64,000 nt of DNA from Vampirovibrionales bacterium (GTDB taxonomy: Bacteria; Cyanobacteriota; Vampirovibrionia; Vampirovibrionales; Vampirovibrionaceae): NCBI GenBank assembly GCA_016712355.1, contig JADJRF010000005.1:1550001-1614000 (forward strand), given 5' to 3'. The notes under the pieces were generated by a model. The model made no database searches. It had not been told where the DNA came from and saw only the letters and a program-made list of their open reading frames with translations. The stretch's first letter is position 1; each line of letters opens with the position of its first letter. Position numbers and translations under genes: made by a program. Below, in pieces: positions 51,738-59,467 of the stretch.

Positions 51738-52283
51738 ATGACGTCTGTTTCAGGCGGGCTTACGCAGTCAGAGGCGTACGTTCAGCAATTGGCCGCAACC
51801 AATCCCACATTGTACAAATGGGCCTTCGGGAGTTCGGCGACGTCGTTATATCTCGGTACGATGTCCTCGGTTCTTAATAATCCGGCTTATACGGGCGTTA
51901 AAAGCAGTCTGCCGGTCGGCGTGGGCGCGGGCCTGACGGATAGCGCGACGCTGCCCAGCTCAATTTTGAGCAACCCTGCGTATACGGGCGTTGTTAGCTC
52001 TACGATGGCGGATCGTCAGGCTTTTAATACCAAACTGGCTGAGTTTGACCAAAAATACGGCGACCTCTTCGCCTGGGGAGCGAATGCCTCTCCGCTGGCC
52101 GCCCAGTTGACTCAGGAATCCAATCTGGCCATCCAGCGTGAAGCGGCTACCGGCATCCCCGGCACGGTGGGCGGCGGCTTAGGCGGATTAGGCGTGCTGA
52201 TGGGCATCGGCAATCTGCTGCCGGAAACGCCTTTCATTGGCGCTCAGGCTGGATACAGCGAATTTTTCAAGCCGACCCTTTAG
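51738..52283 (+). CDS. Unknown protein with internal NPAYTGV repeat
   Basis: 181 residues, with AGAGGG nine bases before the ATG. Rich in Ser, Thr, Gly and Ala. A short repeat is visible: SVLNNPAYTGVKSS (about residues 47-60) and SSILSNPAYTGVVSS (about 74-88). A Gly-rich hydrophobic stretch near the end (TVGGGLGGLGVLMGIGNLL) could be a membrane or fibre-like segment. No signal peptide. It converges with the GGDEF-like gene. Family unknown; composition suggests an exported or structural protein. Confidence 0.6.
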   Translation: MTSVSGGLTQSEAYVQQLAATNPTLYKWAFGSSATSLYLGTMSSVLNNPAYTGVKSSLPVGVGAGLTDSATLPSSILSNPAYTGVVSSTMADRQAFNTKLAEFDQKYGDLFAWGANASPLAAQLTQESNLAIQREAATGIPGTVGGGLGGLGVLMGIGNLLPETPFIGAQAGYSEFFKPTL

Positions 52284-52304
52284 CGTCTGAGGCGCTTAAC
52301 GGCC

Positions 52305-53318
52305 TCAATGCAGGGTAATGACATGGGCGCGGCGCTCTCCCGGCCCCTGAAGGTGCGCCTCGTAGGCCAGCGCTTCGAGTTGCTGCGCCAGTCGCTCGGC
52401 ATGCGGCGGCTTTTCGGCTTCCCGTCCGGGCGCTGGGGCGAACGCGACGGTGAGCGCGCCAGCGGCTGAGGCGATTGGCGTGGTAATGTCCGCTTGCGCT
52501 TGCTGCGGATTGCTCCAGTAAGCTTGCAGGCGCTCGACAAACGTGTCCACTTCCTGCGGAGAGGCGCCGACCAGAATCACTGCGATGGCGCTGGGTTCAT
52601 AGCGACATGCAATCACGTTTTCGCGCGGCGTCATCAGGCTGAGAACAGGCTGGGCGGCCTGCCGGAAAGTCTCATCCGCCCATAGCGGCGGGTTTTGCGT
52701 CTCGCCATAGAGTCCCCCCGCTCCCCCCAAGCGAAATAAAACCGCGCTGATGGGCTGGCGAGACTGCGTCGCCTGCTGCAACTCGCGCTCCAGCGCATGA
52801 AAAAACCATGCCCGCTGGAATAATCCGCTGAGCGGGTCTCGCTCCCGCACGCCCGGCGCTGCGTCGCGCGTCGCTTCCAGGGCTCGGATCTGGCGCTCAT
52901 GACCCGCTTGCATCTGACGCAGACGCTGACGGTGACCCGCTTCGCGTCCCCACCCCACGCCAGTGGCGCGCATAAGCTGAAGCCCCCAGGCAAGGGCCAT
53001 CGCAAAGCCCAGCGTGAGCAGATACGTCCATTCCACGCGCCCCGTAAACCATTCGCGCAGCCATGGCCATGGCGCGCCGGTTAAGAAGCGCATAATGGCG
53101 TCTATCAGCCGACTCGCCGAGGGCGCGGGAAGCCAGGTCGCCCATGAGGGCGGAATCGCCTGCGCCAGCGCGTTGAGCGCAAGGGTTGCGGGCGGCGTAA
53201 GCCAGTTTAAGAGTAGATCGAGCGCGCCTGTCAGCGCGCGCGGCGCGCGTTCTCCCACAAGGCCCGCGACAAAGCGCGTCAGCAGCAGAAAGGCCAGAAG
53301 CCGAAACAGGACGCGCAT
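52305..53318 (-). CDS. Membrane protein with degenerate GGDEF domain
   Basis: 337 residues. The N-terminal 120 residues hold three to four hydrophobic segments; a short helical linker leads to a C-terminal domain that begins RERDPLSGLFQRAWFFHALE, the usual entry of a GGDEF diguanylate cyclase (DPLTGLFNR). The catalytic GGDEF itself is replaced by RYEPSAI (239-245) and the usual D-x-D-x-F-K metal site is absent. It cannot make c-di-GMP in the usual way; it may bind nucleotide, dimerise or be a relic. It is divergent from the GT2 gene. Confidence 0.75.
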   Translation of the reverse strand: MRVLFRLLAFLLLTRFVAGLVGERAPRALTGALDLLLNWLTPPATLALNALAQAIPPSWATWLPAPSASRLIDAIMRFLTGAPWPWLREWFTGRVEWTYLLTLGFAMALAWGLQLMRATGVGWGREAGHRQRLRQMQAGHERQIRALEATRDAAPGVRERDPLSGLFQRAWFFHALERELQQATQSRQPISAVLFRLGGAGGLYGETQNPPLWADETFRQAAQPVLSLMTPRENVIACRYEPSAIAVILVGASPQEVDTFVERLQAYWSNPQQAQADITTPIASAAGALTVAFAPAPGREAEKPPHAERLAQQLEALAYEAHLQGPGERRAHVITLH

Positions 53319-53440
53319 CGTGAAAAACGTTTCCTCGCAAGCGATAACGGGGCGTCTATTATAGAATGAACCGGTCGGCTCCCGCGCGAGTCCCCGACAG
53401 ACGACCCAAGCCAGACAGGTAGGCAGGATAGACAGGCATT

Positions 53441-54148
53441 ATGAAAGCGGAACGCATCAGCATTTTGATACCGGTATACAACGAGGCCGGCTTTCTCGAA
53501 CAGATGCTGGCGCGGGTGCGCGCGGTAGATTTCTGCGGTCTCACGCCCGAAATTATTCTGGTGGACGATGGCTCGCAAGACGGCACGCGCGATCTGCTCA
53601 AGCGCCTGCAAGAGCAATTCCCGGATCTGCGGGCGCTGTTTCATGCCCGTAACATGGGTAAGGGCGCGGCCCTGCGCACGGCCCTGCATTATGCCACCGG
53701 CGATATTATCGTCATTCAGGATGCGGATCTCGAATACGACCCGGCGGATTATCCCGATCTGGTCCGCCTCATTCTCGACGACCGCGCCGATGTGGTCTAC
53801 GGCACGCGGCTGGCGAGCGGCAAACCGGTGCGGGCTTTTAACTTCCTGCACTTGCTGGGCAATCGTTTTCTGACGCTGGTGACCAATCTGCTGTACAACA
53901 CCACGCTGACCGATATGGAAACCTGCTATAAGGCGTTTCGCTCCGACGTCATCAAGACCATTCAGATCCGATCCAATCGCTTCGACTTTGAGCCGGAAGT
54001 CACCGCCAAGGTTCTCAAACAAAAATACCATCTCTTCGAGGCGCCAATTTCCTACTATGGACGTGATTTCCATGAAGGAAAAAAGATCACCTGGCGAGAT
54101 GGCATTTGGGCGTTGTGGGCGCTGGTAAAGTATCGATTCGTCAACTAA
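53441..54148 (+). CDS. Glycosyltransferase family 2 (polyprenyl-phosphate mannosyl/glucosyltransferase-like)
   Basis: 235 residues. GT-A fold motifs: ILIPVYNEAGFLEQML, IILVDDGSQDGTRDLL, DADLEYDPADYPDL and the acceptor-region TDMETCYKAFRSDVIK. Close to dolichol/undecaprenyl-phosphate sugar transferases that load a sugar onto a lipid carrier at the inner leaflet. No C-terminal membrane anchor is present, so it is a soluble or peripheral form. A possible TATAAT-like box lies at about 53357-53363 in the divergent region. Confidence 0.9.
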   Translation: MKAERISILIPVYNEAGFLEQMLARVRAVDFCGLTPEIILVDDGSQDGTRDLLKRLQEQFPDLRALFHARNMGKGAALRTALHYATGDIIVIQDADLEYDPADYPDLVRLILDDRADVVYGTRLASGKPVRAFNFLHLLGNRFLTLVTNLLYNTTLTDMETCYKAFRSDVIKTIQIRSNRFDFEPEVTAKVLKQKYHLFEAPISYYGRDFHEGKKITWRDGIWALWALVKYRFVN

Positions 54149-54223
54149 ACCAGCGCCCTCGCCCGAGATCGTGCGTATCAGTTGATATGTGCGCGTATCA
54201 CAGAGTAACCCCCCGTTTTGCCG

Positions 54224-54877
54224 CTAGCTCCTGTGCGAGCGGCCCCCTAAAACCAGGCGCGCCACGCCGTAGATCATTTCGATGACGCTGCGACGCGCCA
54301 GAAAAACCCGGTCGGCGGCTTCCATATCTTTGTACAGGCCCGTTTTAATCGCCTTGAGTTCGCCGATGCGCGCGGCCTGCTCGCCCAGCGACTCATCGTC
54401 GGCGGGTAATTGGGCGATGACCCGCGCCAGCGTTTTAATGGCGTAGTTAATGCCTTCGATATTGGCGCTGGCCGAATCCGCCTGAATATATTCCACCGGC
54501 ATGCCGTAATAGAAGGCGAGCATGCTTTTTTGATACTGCAATTTCTGTCCGTCCAGACTGTCCATGTTCACCAGACGCAGTTGGGCTTCGACGGCCTCGA
54601 TTTCTTCGACGCCTTTTAACCGAAGGGCGTCGCGCTCGTACAGACGCCGCAGGGCAGCAACCCGTTGCAGACGCTTGCTGACCAGCCGCTTGTTTTCCTG
54701 CTCAAGGGACTTGCTCAGGCGGATGTTTTCCAGTTGATCGACGACCACCGGCGCGGCTTCTGCGCCATGACGGCGTTTACGCAACGGCAGCATCGGAAAC
54801 GATTTGACGTTTTGCTGGTCTTGCGTCGCGACGACTTCTTGCGACTGGAATTCCCCGGCGAAACCTCCAAACCCCAT
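54224..54877 (-). CDS. Unknown coiled-coil protein
   Basis: 217 residues from ATG at 54877, preferred over 54898 because GGGGGA lies seven bases upstream. The N-terminus (MGFGGFAGEFQSQEVVATQD) is Gly/Gln-rich; residues about 45-105 form a long charged helix rich in Leu, Glu, Arg and Lys (coiled coil), followed by a helical C-terminal half. No signal peptide or membrane segment. Family not recognised; possibly a structural or scaffolding protein. Convergent with the GT2 gene. Confidence 0.7.
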   Translation of the reverse strand: MGFGGFAGEFQSQEVVATQDQQNVKSFPMLPLRKRRHGAEAAPVVVDQLENIRLSKSLEQENKRLVSKRLQRVAALRRLYERDALRLKGVEEIEAVEAQLRLVNMDSLDGQKLQYQKSMLAFYYGMPVEYIQADSASANIEGINYAIKTLARVIAQLPADDESLGEQAARIGELKAIKTGLYKDMEAADRVFLARRSVIEMIYGVARLVLGGRSHRS

Positions 54878-55086
54878 GATGGATTCCCCCTTATTCACTT
54901 ACCCTGACACGCACCCGTTTAAATGACTTCTGATGACTGTGACTTCCCCTGACGACTGTGATGACGCACCCGACTTCAGACACGAGATGTTGTGATATCC
55001 GACTCGCAACAACTGAGATGATTGAACTCGATGGCTCGAATTTTTCCCCGTGTGACTTCTGTGTTGTTCATTGCCTTACAAAAACA

Positions 55087-55116
55087 ATCATACAGTCAGC
55101 GCCCTTTTCATTGCAA
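55087..55116 (-). promoter_or_regulatory. Sigma-70-like promoter of the coiled-coil gene
   Basis: On the minus strand TTGCAA (55116-55111), an 18-base spacer, then TATGAT (55092-55087). It would give a leader of roughly 200 bases before the gene at 54877. Confidence 0.45.
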
Positions 55117-55183
55117 GGAAAAAATAGTTAAGAGTTCTGAGATTGCCGAAAAAGCCCTGTATGCCGCGTAAAATTGCTCTGCG

Positions 55184-55212
55184 TCGAGACGCCCTGCGAA
55201 GGATGTTACAAT
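55184..55212 (+). promoter_or_regulatory. Sigma-70-like promoter of the DJ-1/SOD genes
   Basis: TCGAGA (55184-55189), a 17-base spacer and TACAAT (55207-55212); 4/6 and 5/6 to consensus. It lies 93 bases before the DJ-1 family start. Confidence 0.45.
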
Positions 55213-55304
55213 GAAGCGCTTTCAGGCGTTTTTGCCCATTCGTTCGGCAGAAACGCCTTCCCGCAACACGCGGCCCTAATCCTGCATGAGAGAGGAGCTT
55301 TGGC

Positions 55305-55853
55305 ATGAATCCCCCCGCCGATCCCCGACAAATCCTGATGGTGATCGCCCCCGACGGGTTTCGCGACGAAGAGCTGTTGGAGCCGCGCGCGGCGTTTCAG
55401 GCGGACGGTTTTCGCGTGGATACGGTCAGCGTTAAAACCGGCAAGGCCAGTGGCATGCTGGGCGCCAGCGAGCCCATTACCCGCACGATTACCGATATTC
55501 TGCCGCAGCGCTACGAGGCGATTGTCATTGTCGGCGGCATCGGCGCCATGGCGCACTTGTGGCGCAACGCCGATCTGCACAGCCTTCTACAGACCATGGC
55601 CGCGCAAGGCGCGGTGATCAGCGCTATCTGCCTGTCTCCCGCCACGCTGGCTCTGGCCGGTCTCTTGCAAGGCAAGCGCGCCACCGTGTGGGAAATGCCG
55701 GAATCCATCGCCGCTTTGCAACAGGGCGGCGCGGTTTACACCGGCGATCCGGTCACCATTGACGGACGTCTCGTGACGGCCAACGGCCCGGACGCCGCCG
55801 CAGACTTCGCCCGCGCGATTCTGTCGCTGCTGGCTCTGCCCACATCCGCCTAG
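55305..55853 (+). CDS. DJ-1/PfpI family protein
   Basis: 182 residues, ribosome site GAGAGGAG. Flavodoxin-like fold with VIAPDGFRDEELLEP (Glu in the active site), VIVGGIGAM, and the nucleophile-elbow Cys109 in VISAICLSPATLALAGLL. The end (GRLVTANGPDAAADFARAIL) is typical. Members act as glyoxalase/deglycase-like enzymes, chaperones or proteases; which applies is not evident. The next gene, 41 bases on, is an exported superoxide dismutase, so the pair may respond to oxidative stress (inference). Confidence 0.92.
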   Translation: MNPPADPRQILMVIAPDGFRDEELLEPRAAFQADGFRVDTVSVKTGKASGMLGASEPITRTITDILPQRYEAIVIVGGIGAMAHLWRNADLHSLLQTMAAQGAVISAICLSPATLALAGLLQGKRATVWEMPESIAALQQGGAVYTGDPVTIDGRLVTANGPDAAADFARAILSLLALPTSA

Positions 55854-55894
55854 CTCTTGGCAGGCTACTCATCTGCGATAAAAAGGAGATCGTC

Positions 55895-56665
55895 ATGACG
55901 TTTCCGATCGATGAAACCGCTCTGGAGGCCCCGCTTTCACGGCGAAAATTCCTGAAATGGTCGGCTCTCGCCGGCGCCGGCGCGCTGGCCTCGTCTTCGT
56001 TTATTGGCAGGGCCCTGGGACGCGGGACGCCTGCCGCGCGTCCCAGCACCGGCGTTTTGGCCACGTCGGCCGCCATGTTCTCGCTTGCAGAAAAGCCGTT
56101 TGATCACCTCAAGGCAGGCCTGGAAGGGTTTTCGGCGGCGCAACTGGAGCAGCATCTGGGGCTTTACCGCAATTATGTCGCCCAAGTTGCCAAAAGCGCC
56201 GCGCGGCTCGATGAGTTGCAGGCTGCCGCGCAATGGGACGCCATGCGCGATGTTTTTCTCAAGCAGAGCTACGCCATTAACGGCGCCTTGCTGCACGACT
56301 GGTATTTCAGCGCGTTGGGCGGCTCGCAGCGTGCGCCCGGCCCGTTGGCGAGCGAACGCATTACCCGCGATTTCGGAGATTTCGCCCGCTTTGAAGCATC
56401 CCTCAAAGCCGCTGGCGCCGCGATGCGGGGCTGGGTGGTCACCGGCGTCAGTCTGTCCGATGGCAAACTGCGCCATTACGGTATGGATGCGCACGACGTG
56501 GGCGTTCCGCTGGGGGTGTTTCCCATTCTGGCGCTGGACGTGTATGAGCACGCCTACATGATCGATTTCGGTACGCGGCGCGCGTCCTATCTCGACGCAT
56601 TCTGGCGCAATCTCGACTGGGCAGTGATAGAATCTCGCCTGCGCGCGGCAGCGGCTCAGCGTTAG
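55895..56665 (+). CDS. Tat-exported Fe/Mn superoxide dismutase
   Basis: 256 residues. A twin-arginine signal (SRRKFLK, residues 15-21, then a hydrophobic Ala-rich stretch) precedes the dismutase domain. Likely metal ligands are His87 (LEQH), His134 (LHDWYF), Asp215 and His219 (LDVYEHAYMIDF). The usual HHGKHH near the first ligand is altered to QHLGLYRNY, and other segments are diverged, so activity is likely but should be tested. It would fold with metal in the cytoplasm and act in the periplasm. AAGGAGA precedes the ATG; it is transcribed with the DJ-1 gene. Confidence 0.85.
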   Translation: MTFPIDETALEAPLSRRKFLKWSALAGAGALASSSFIGRALGRGTPAARPSTGVLATSAAMFSLAEKPFDHLKAGLEGFSAAQLEQHLGLYRNYVAQVAKSAARLDELQAAAQWDAMRDVFLKQSYAINGALLHDWYFSALGGSQRAPGPLASERITRDFGDFARFEASLKAAGAAMRGWVVTGVSLSDGKLRHYGMDAHDVGVPLGVFPILALDVYEHAYMIDFGTRRASYLDAFWRNLDWAVIESRLRAAAAQR

Positions 56666-56678
56666 AGGCGATCTGCGT

Positions 56679-57548
56679 TTATAGCGAACGGTGCGCGGCG
56701 CGAACGCGTTCGTAAGCGGCCAGCAGACGGCGCATAGCGGCGCCGTCATCGCCCGTGATATCCGGGTGCGCGCGCAGGGCGAGCTGGCGAAATTGGCGCT
56801 TAATCGCTGGTAGCGGCGTTTGCGGCGTTGCCTGAAACAAGGCGTAATCGCCGGAAAGCCCGCCAGACCCTCGCCCGGATTGCGTCGCGGATGAAGAATC
56901 CTCGATCCGCGCGTGCTGACACCACTCGTCGAAGGATAAAAATGGCTCGTCTTCCATCGGATCGCGCCAGCGCCCCGAATCCAGATTGCGCTTATAAGCC
57001 AGCACGTCGCGCTTGAATTGAGCAATCTGAGACAGTCGCTCTGCGGGCGCCTGCGAGATAAACGCGTCGATGCGCCTGAAACTGCGCAGGGCAAAATAAT
57101 ACTGCCAATTGGCGTCGCGTCCGGTGAGCGCCAGTTCGTAATCGCGCAATTGCTCCAGGAGGCGCTTATCCGGCGACGAAATTTTCTGGCGGTAATACTC
57201 AATCACGCGGCGCTGACGCGTTTGCCGCTGAAGACGCCGCATCTGGCGCACTTCGTCTTTTTGCCGGTAATAGGCCTTGAGATCCTGAAACAGGCTCATC
57301 TGCTCAGCGACCGGCAGTTTTCGCGCCGGAGACCCGTTCAACAGCGTGATTTCTTCCAGCGGGAGCCAGTCGACGCTTTTAAAAAACTCCAGCAATTGCC
57401 GCTCGCGTCGCTCGCTTGCGCCGCTGGCCAGATACTGCTCCAGCGCCTGCCGCGAGCGGCTGGAGAGAAAATCAAATACGGGCAGGGCGTGACGCCCAAA
57501 AAACGACTGGCGGGCCGCAACCATCAGGAACATCCCGAATGCGCGCAA
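56679..57548 (-). CDS. J-domain protein (C-terminal DnaJ domain)
   Basis: 289 residues. The first 210 residues are helical, rich in Arg, Gln and Leu (RQMRRLQRQTRQRRVIEYYR) with no zinc-finger motif. After a Ser/Gly linker, the last 60 residues form a J domain: YALFQATPQTPLPAIKRQFR, then LALRAHPDITGDDGAAMRRL, with the HPD at about 261-263 that stimulates DnaK ATPase. A C-terminal J domain with no Gly/Phe or zinc region marks it as a specialised class III J protein, likely directing DnaK to one partner. It converges with the superoxide dismutase gene (13 bases). Confidence 0.82.
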   Translation of the reverse strand: MRAFGMFLMVAARQSFFGRHALPVFDFLSSRSRQALEQYLASGASERRERQLLEFFKSVDWLPLEEITLLNGSPARKLPVAEQMSLFQDLKAYYRQKDEVRQMRRLQRQTRQRRVIEYYRQKISSPDKRLLEQLRDYELALTGRDANWQYYFALRSFRRIDAFISQAPAERLSQIAQFKRDVLAYKRNLDSGRWRDPMEDEPFLSFDEWCQHARIEDSSSATQSGRGSGGLSGDYALFQATPQTPLPAIKRQFRQLALRAHPDITGDDGAAMRRLLAAYERVRAAHRSL

Positions 57549-57649
57549 CTGACGACTCTTTTAGCCTATCACGCCTGTCCGGCCCTGAGGCGGCGCGCGC
57601 GTCAAACTGTTACATGCGCGCCAGACGCTGCCAAATAGGCGGGCCTCGT

Positions 57650-57655
57650 TATAAT
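57650..57655 (+). promoter_or_regulatory. Possible -10 box of the 211-residue secreted protein
   Basis: Perfect TATAAT, about 70 bases before the ATG at 57725. The -35 position carries only GCTGCC, so the call rests on the -10 alone. Confidence 0.35.
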
Positions 57656-57724
57656 GACAATACCCCCGATTTCTTAAGCCTCGATGCCTCTTCGCCTTCC
57701 CCATCAAGGAGACGCCCAGCTCTC

Positions 57725-58360
57725 ATGACGCGCGCCGTCCGCCTGTCCACTTACCTGCTCATCGCCCTGCTTGCATGGGGGGCCGGGCTGCGCGTGGCGC
57801 CGTCGGCGAGTGCGCAAATTATCGCCGACCCGGCTTATTACGCCAGCGTCGTCGAGGCGCAGCCAGAGCCGACGTCCTTCACGCTGCCTGTCGGCTCGGC
57901 TTTGCACGTCGTGCTTCAAACGCCTGTGAGTACGGCCATTAACCACGTCGGCGATCCCGTCGAGGCGGCCGTGTCGCAGCCGCTGTATATCGGCCGGACG
58001 CTGGTTTTGGGCAAGCAGGCGCGTCTGCTGGGCCGCGTCACGGTGTGCGAGGTCCCGGTTCAGGGAGAAAACGCCACGCTGGGCATTCGCTTTGACCGCC
58101 TCACTCAGGACGACGGCGCACAACTGCCTGTCGTTGCGCATGTTCAAACGGATCGTCCCGGGCATGTCTGGGGCGGAGAGCTGACGCCGGGCACTAAATT
58201 TCGGGCGATTCCCTATCACGTGTGGGGCATTGGGGCTTACAACCGCGTGGTGCTGGATGGTCCGCGTCAAATGGGCGCCCATATCCAGTGGCTGCCCGGC
58301 GAGCGGATGACCCTCATTTTAGAAAGCCCGCTGACCTTGACGCCGCTCAGCGCCGATTAA
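57725..58360 (+). CDS. Exported unknown protein
   Basis: 211 residues from ATG at 57725 (MTRAVRLSTYLLIALLAWGA), preceded by AAGGAGA; upstream in-frame codons belong to non-coding sequence. A signal peptide ends near SASAQ (about residue 30). The mature part is beta-rich: LPVGSALHVVLQTPVSTAIN, GDPVEAAVSQPLYIG, LVLGKQARLLGRVTVCEVPV, a pattern of alternating VG/AL and GD seen in barrel-like or SH3-like exported domains. One Cys remains. Function unknown. A terminator about 270 bases later may end its transcript. Confidence 0.68.
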   Translation: MTRAVRLSTYLLIALLAWGAGLRVAPSASAQIIADPAYYASVVEAQPEPTSFTLPVGSALHVVLQTPVSTAINHVGDPVEAAVSQPLYIGRTLVLGKQARLLGRVTVCEVPVQGENATLGIRFDRLTQDDGAQLPVVAHVQTDRPGHVWGGELTPGTKFRAIPYHVWGIGAYNRVVLDGPRQMGAHIQWLPGERMTLILESPLTLTPLSAD

Positions 58361-58487
58361 TCGCGCGCGCGTAGAAGTCAGAAATCCTGACGCTAAAATC
58401 TTTACAAAAATTCGTGATTTTGACCCGTTTTTGGCCCCCTTTTCGTCTTGCTGAAAACCACGTCGTCAGCGTGTTTTTGGCTGTTTT

Positions 58488-58514
58488 TAAAGCAATTTCC
58501 GTTTTCTGCGATAA
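58488..58514 (+). promoter_or_regulatory. Weak sigma-28-like site
   Basis: TAAAGCAA (58488-58495), exactly 11 bases, then TGCGATAA (58507-58514): 5/8 and 6/8 to FliA consensus. Weaker than the three flagellin/pilin-like sites, but spacing is exact and it faces the candidate RNA. Confidence 0.3.
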
Positions 58515-58520
58515 CAATAA

Positions 58521-58669
58521 TACAAAGACTTCTTCTTCCTCCTCTTCTTCCACTTTCTCTTCCCCCTTACCTCCTTCCAGCCAGACTTACCAACCTCAAT
58601 GACTTCAGCAACAGTTACTCCTCATAGCGCGCACAACTTTAATTCATTTAAAGTTGTGCTTTTTCTTTT
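58521..58669 (+). ncRNA. Candidate small RNA with anti-Shine-Dalgarno motifs
   Basis: If transcription starts near 58521 and ends at the terminator, a transcript of about 150 bases results. It begins with a C/U-rich tract holding CCTCCTC (58538-58544) and ACCTCCTT (58569-58576); the latter equals the 16S rRNA anti-Shine-Dalgarno core. It ends in a 12-pair hairpin plus U-run. It could equally be the 3' end of the upstream gene's mRNA, cut or read-through. Confidence 0.35.
58631..58669 (+). terminator. Strong intrinsic terminator
   Basis: GCACAACTTTAA (58631-58642) pairs perfectly with TTAAAGTTGTGC (58648-58659) over a five-base loop, followed by TTTTTCTTTT on the plus strand. It ends the transcript from the exported protein and/or the candidate RNA. 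Confidence 0.9.
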
Positions 58670-58722
58670 GCGCGGATTTCCCATTCGAGCTGCCCGTCTT
58701 GCAATGTCTCCGGCGCGGCGCT

Positions 58723-58751
58723 TTGAATCGCGCGTGCGGTTTCGCTACAAT
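58723..58751 (+). promoter_or_regulatory. Sigma-70 promoter of the DUF192-mfd unit
   Basis: TTGAAT (58723-58728), exact 17-base spacer and TACAAT (58746-58751). Start near 58758, 77 bases before the ATG at 58835. Confidence 0.65.
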
Positions 58752-58834
58752 TAAACAGGCTTGAATCCGCCGTGGCTTTATTGGTCGTCGCTCGGCGCCC
58801 CGCACCGGATTCACCCCTGAGAGGAGTCGTTTCC

Positions 58835-59467
58835 ATGAGGATCCGCCGCCGTAGCGCTTTATCCACCGCGCGCGCGCCCTTTTTAAAAATTGTTTTTAGA
58901 ATATTTTGTGCGATCTCTCTGCTGACCCTGTGCCTGCGTCCTCTGGCTGCCGAAGCGCTGGAAAACGTCTTTCCCGCGCTGCCGGCGTCTCTGCCGCTTG
59001 CCAGAGTCAACGTCGGCGCGGCGGCCTTTGACGCCGAGGTCGCCCGATCTTCTCAACAACAGGCGCACGGGCTGATGGGACGTGCGGAACTGGGCGCTGG
59101 CCGCGCGATGCTCTTTCCTTTCGACACTCGCCAGCGCACGGCGTTCTGGATGAAGGACTGTCGCATGCCGCTGGATATCGTCTTCTACCGGGATCTGCGG
59201 GTGACGCGCATTGTCGCCAACGCGCCGCCATGCGCCGTGGATCCATGTCCTGTGTATCGTTCGCTGGATTGGGTCGATGGCGCGCTGGAAATATCGGGCG
59301 GCGAGGCTGCGCGTCTGGGCCTTCGCGTGGGTGACGCGGTGGTGATAGCGCCTCAACACGGCCCCTTTGTCCCGGCGCGCTCGCGTCCGCCGGAGCCTGG
59401 AGATGTTTCTGGCGCTTTTGGCTCTGGCTTTGAACACCCGTCGCCCTTAACGGATCCCGCTCAATGA
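58835..59467 (+). CDS. Exported DUF192 family protein
   Basis: 210 residues from ATG at 58835, with AGGAG eight bases upstream. An N-terminal signal or membrane segment (about 10-40, ending PLAAEA) precedes the DUF192 domain: VEVA-like start AFDAEVARSSQQQAHGLMGR, LFPFDTRQRTAFWMKDCRMP, LDIVFYRDLRVTRIVANAPP and SLDWVDGALEISGGEAARLG. DUF192 proteins are small exported proteins of uncertain function. The last 40 residues are Pro/Ser-rich. The stop overlaps the mfd start as ATGA, so mfd is coupled to it. Confidence 0.9.
   Translation: MRIRRRSALSTARAPFLKIVFRIFCAISLLTLCLRPLAAEALENVFPALPASLPLARVNVGAAAFDAEVARSSQQQAHGLMGRAELGAGRAMLFPFDTRQRTAFWMKDCRMPLDIVFYRDLRVTRIVANAPPCAVDPCPVYRSLDWVDGALEISGGEAARLGLRVGDAVVIAPQHGPFVPARSRPPEPGDVSGAFGSGFEHPSPLTDPAQ

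Larger units (their letters stand above)
54878..55304. other. Divergent region upstream of coiled-coil gene and DJ-1 gene
   Basis: 427 bases. Holds a minus-strand promoter (55087-55116) and a plus-strand promoter (55184-55212). GACTGTGA occurs twice near 54935 and 54954 in the untranslated leader of the coiled-coil gene, which is about 200 bases long. No gene is seen. Confidence 0.45.
58361..58834 (+). other. Intergenic region with C/U-rich candidate RNA
   Basis: 474 bases. Contains a weak sigma-28-like site (58488-58514), a pyrimidine tract (58529-58577), a perfect intrinsic terminator (58631-58669) and a good sigma-70 promoter for the next operon (58723-58751). No open frame with coding character; the minus-strand frame over the tract is a poly-Glu artefact. 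Confidence 0.55.

Noticed and set aside
58347..58553. Minus-strand frame encoding a poly-Glu protein
   Set aside because: The glutamates come from the pyrimidine tract of the other strand; no ribosome site.
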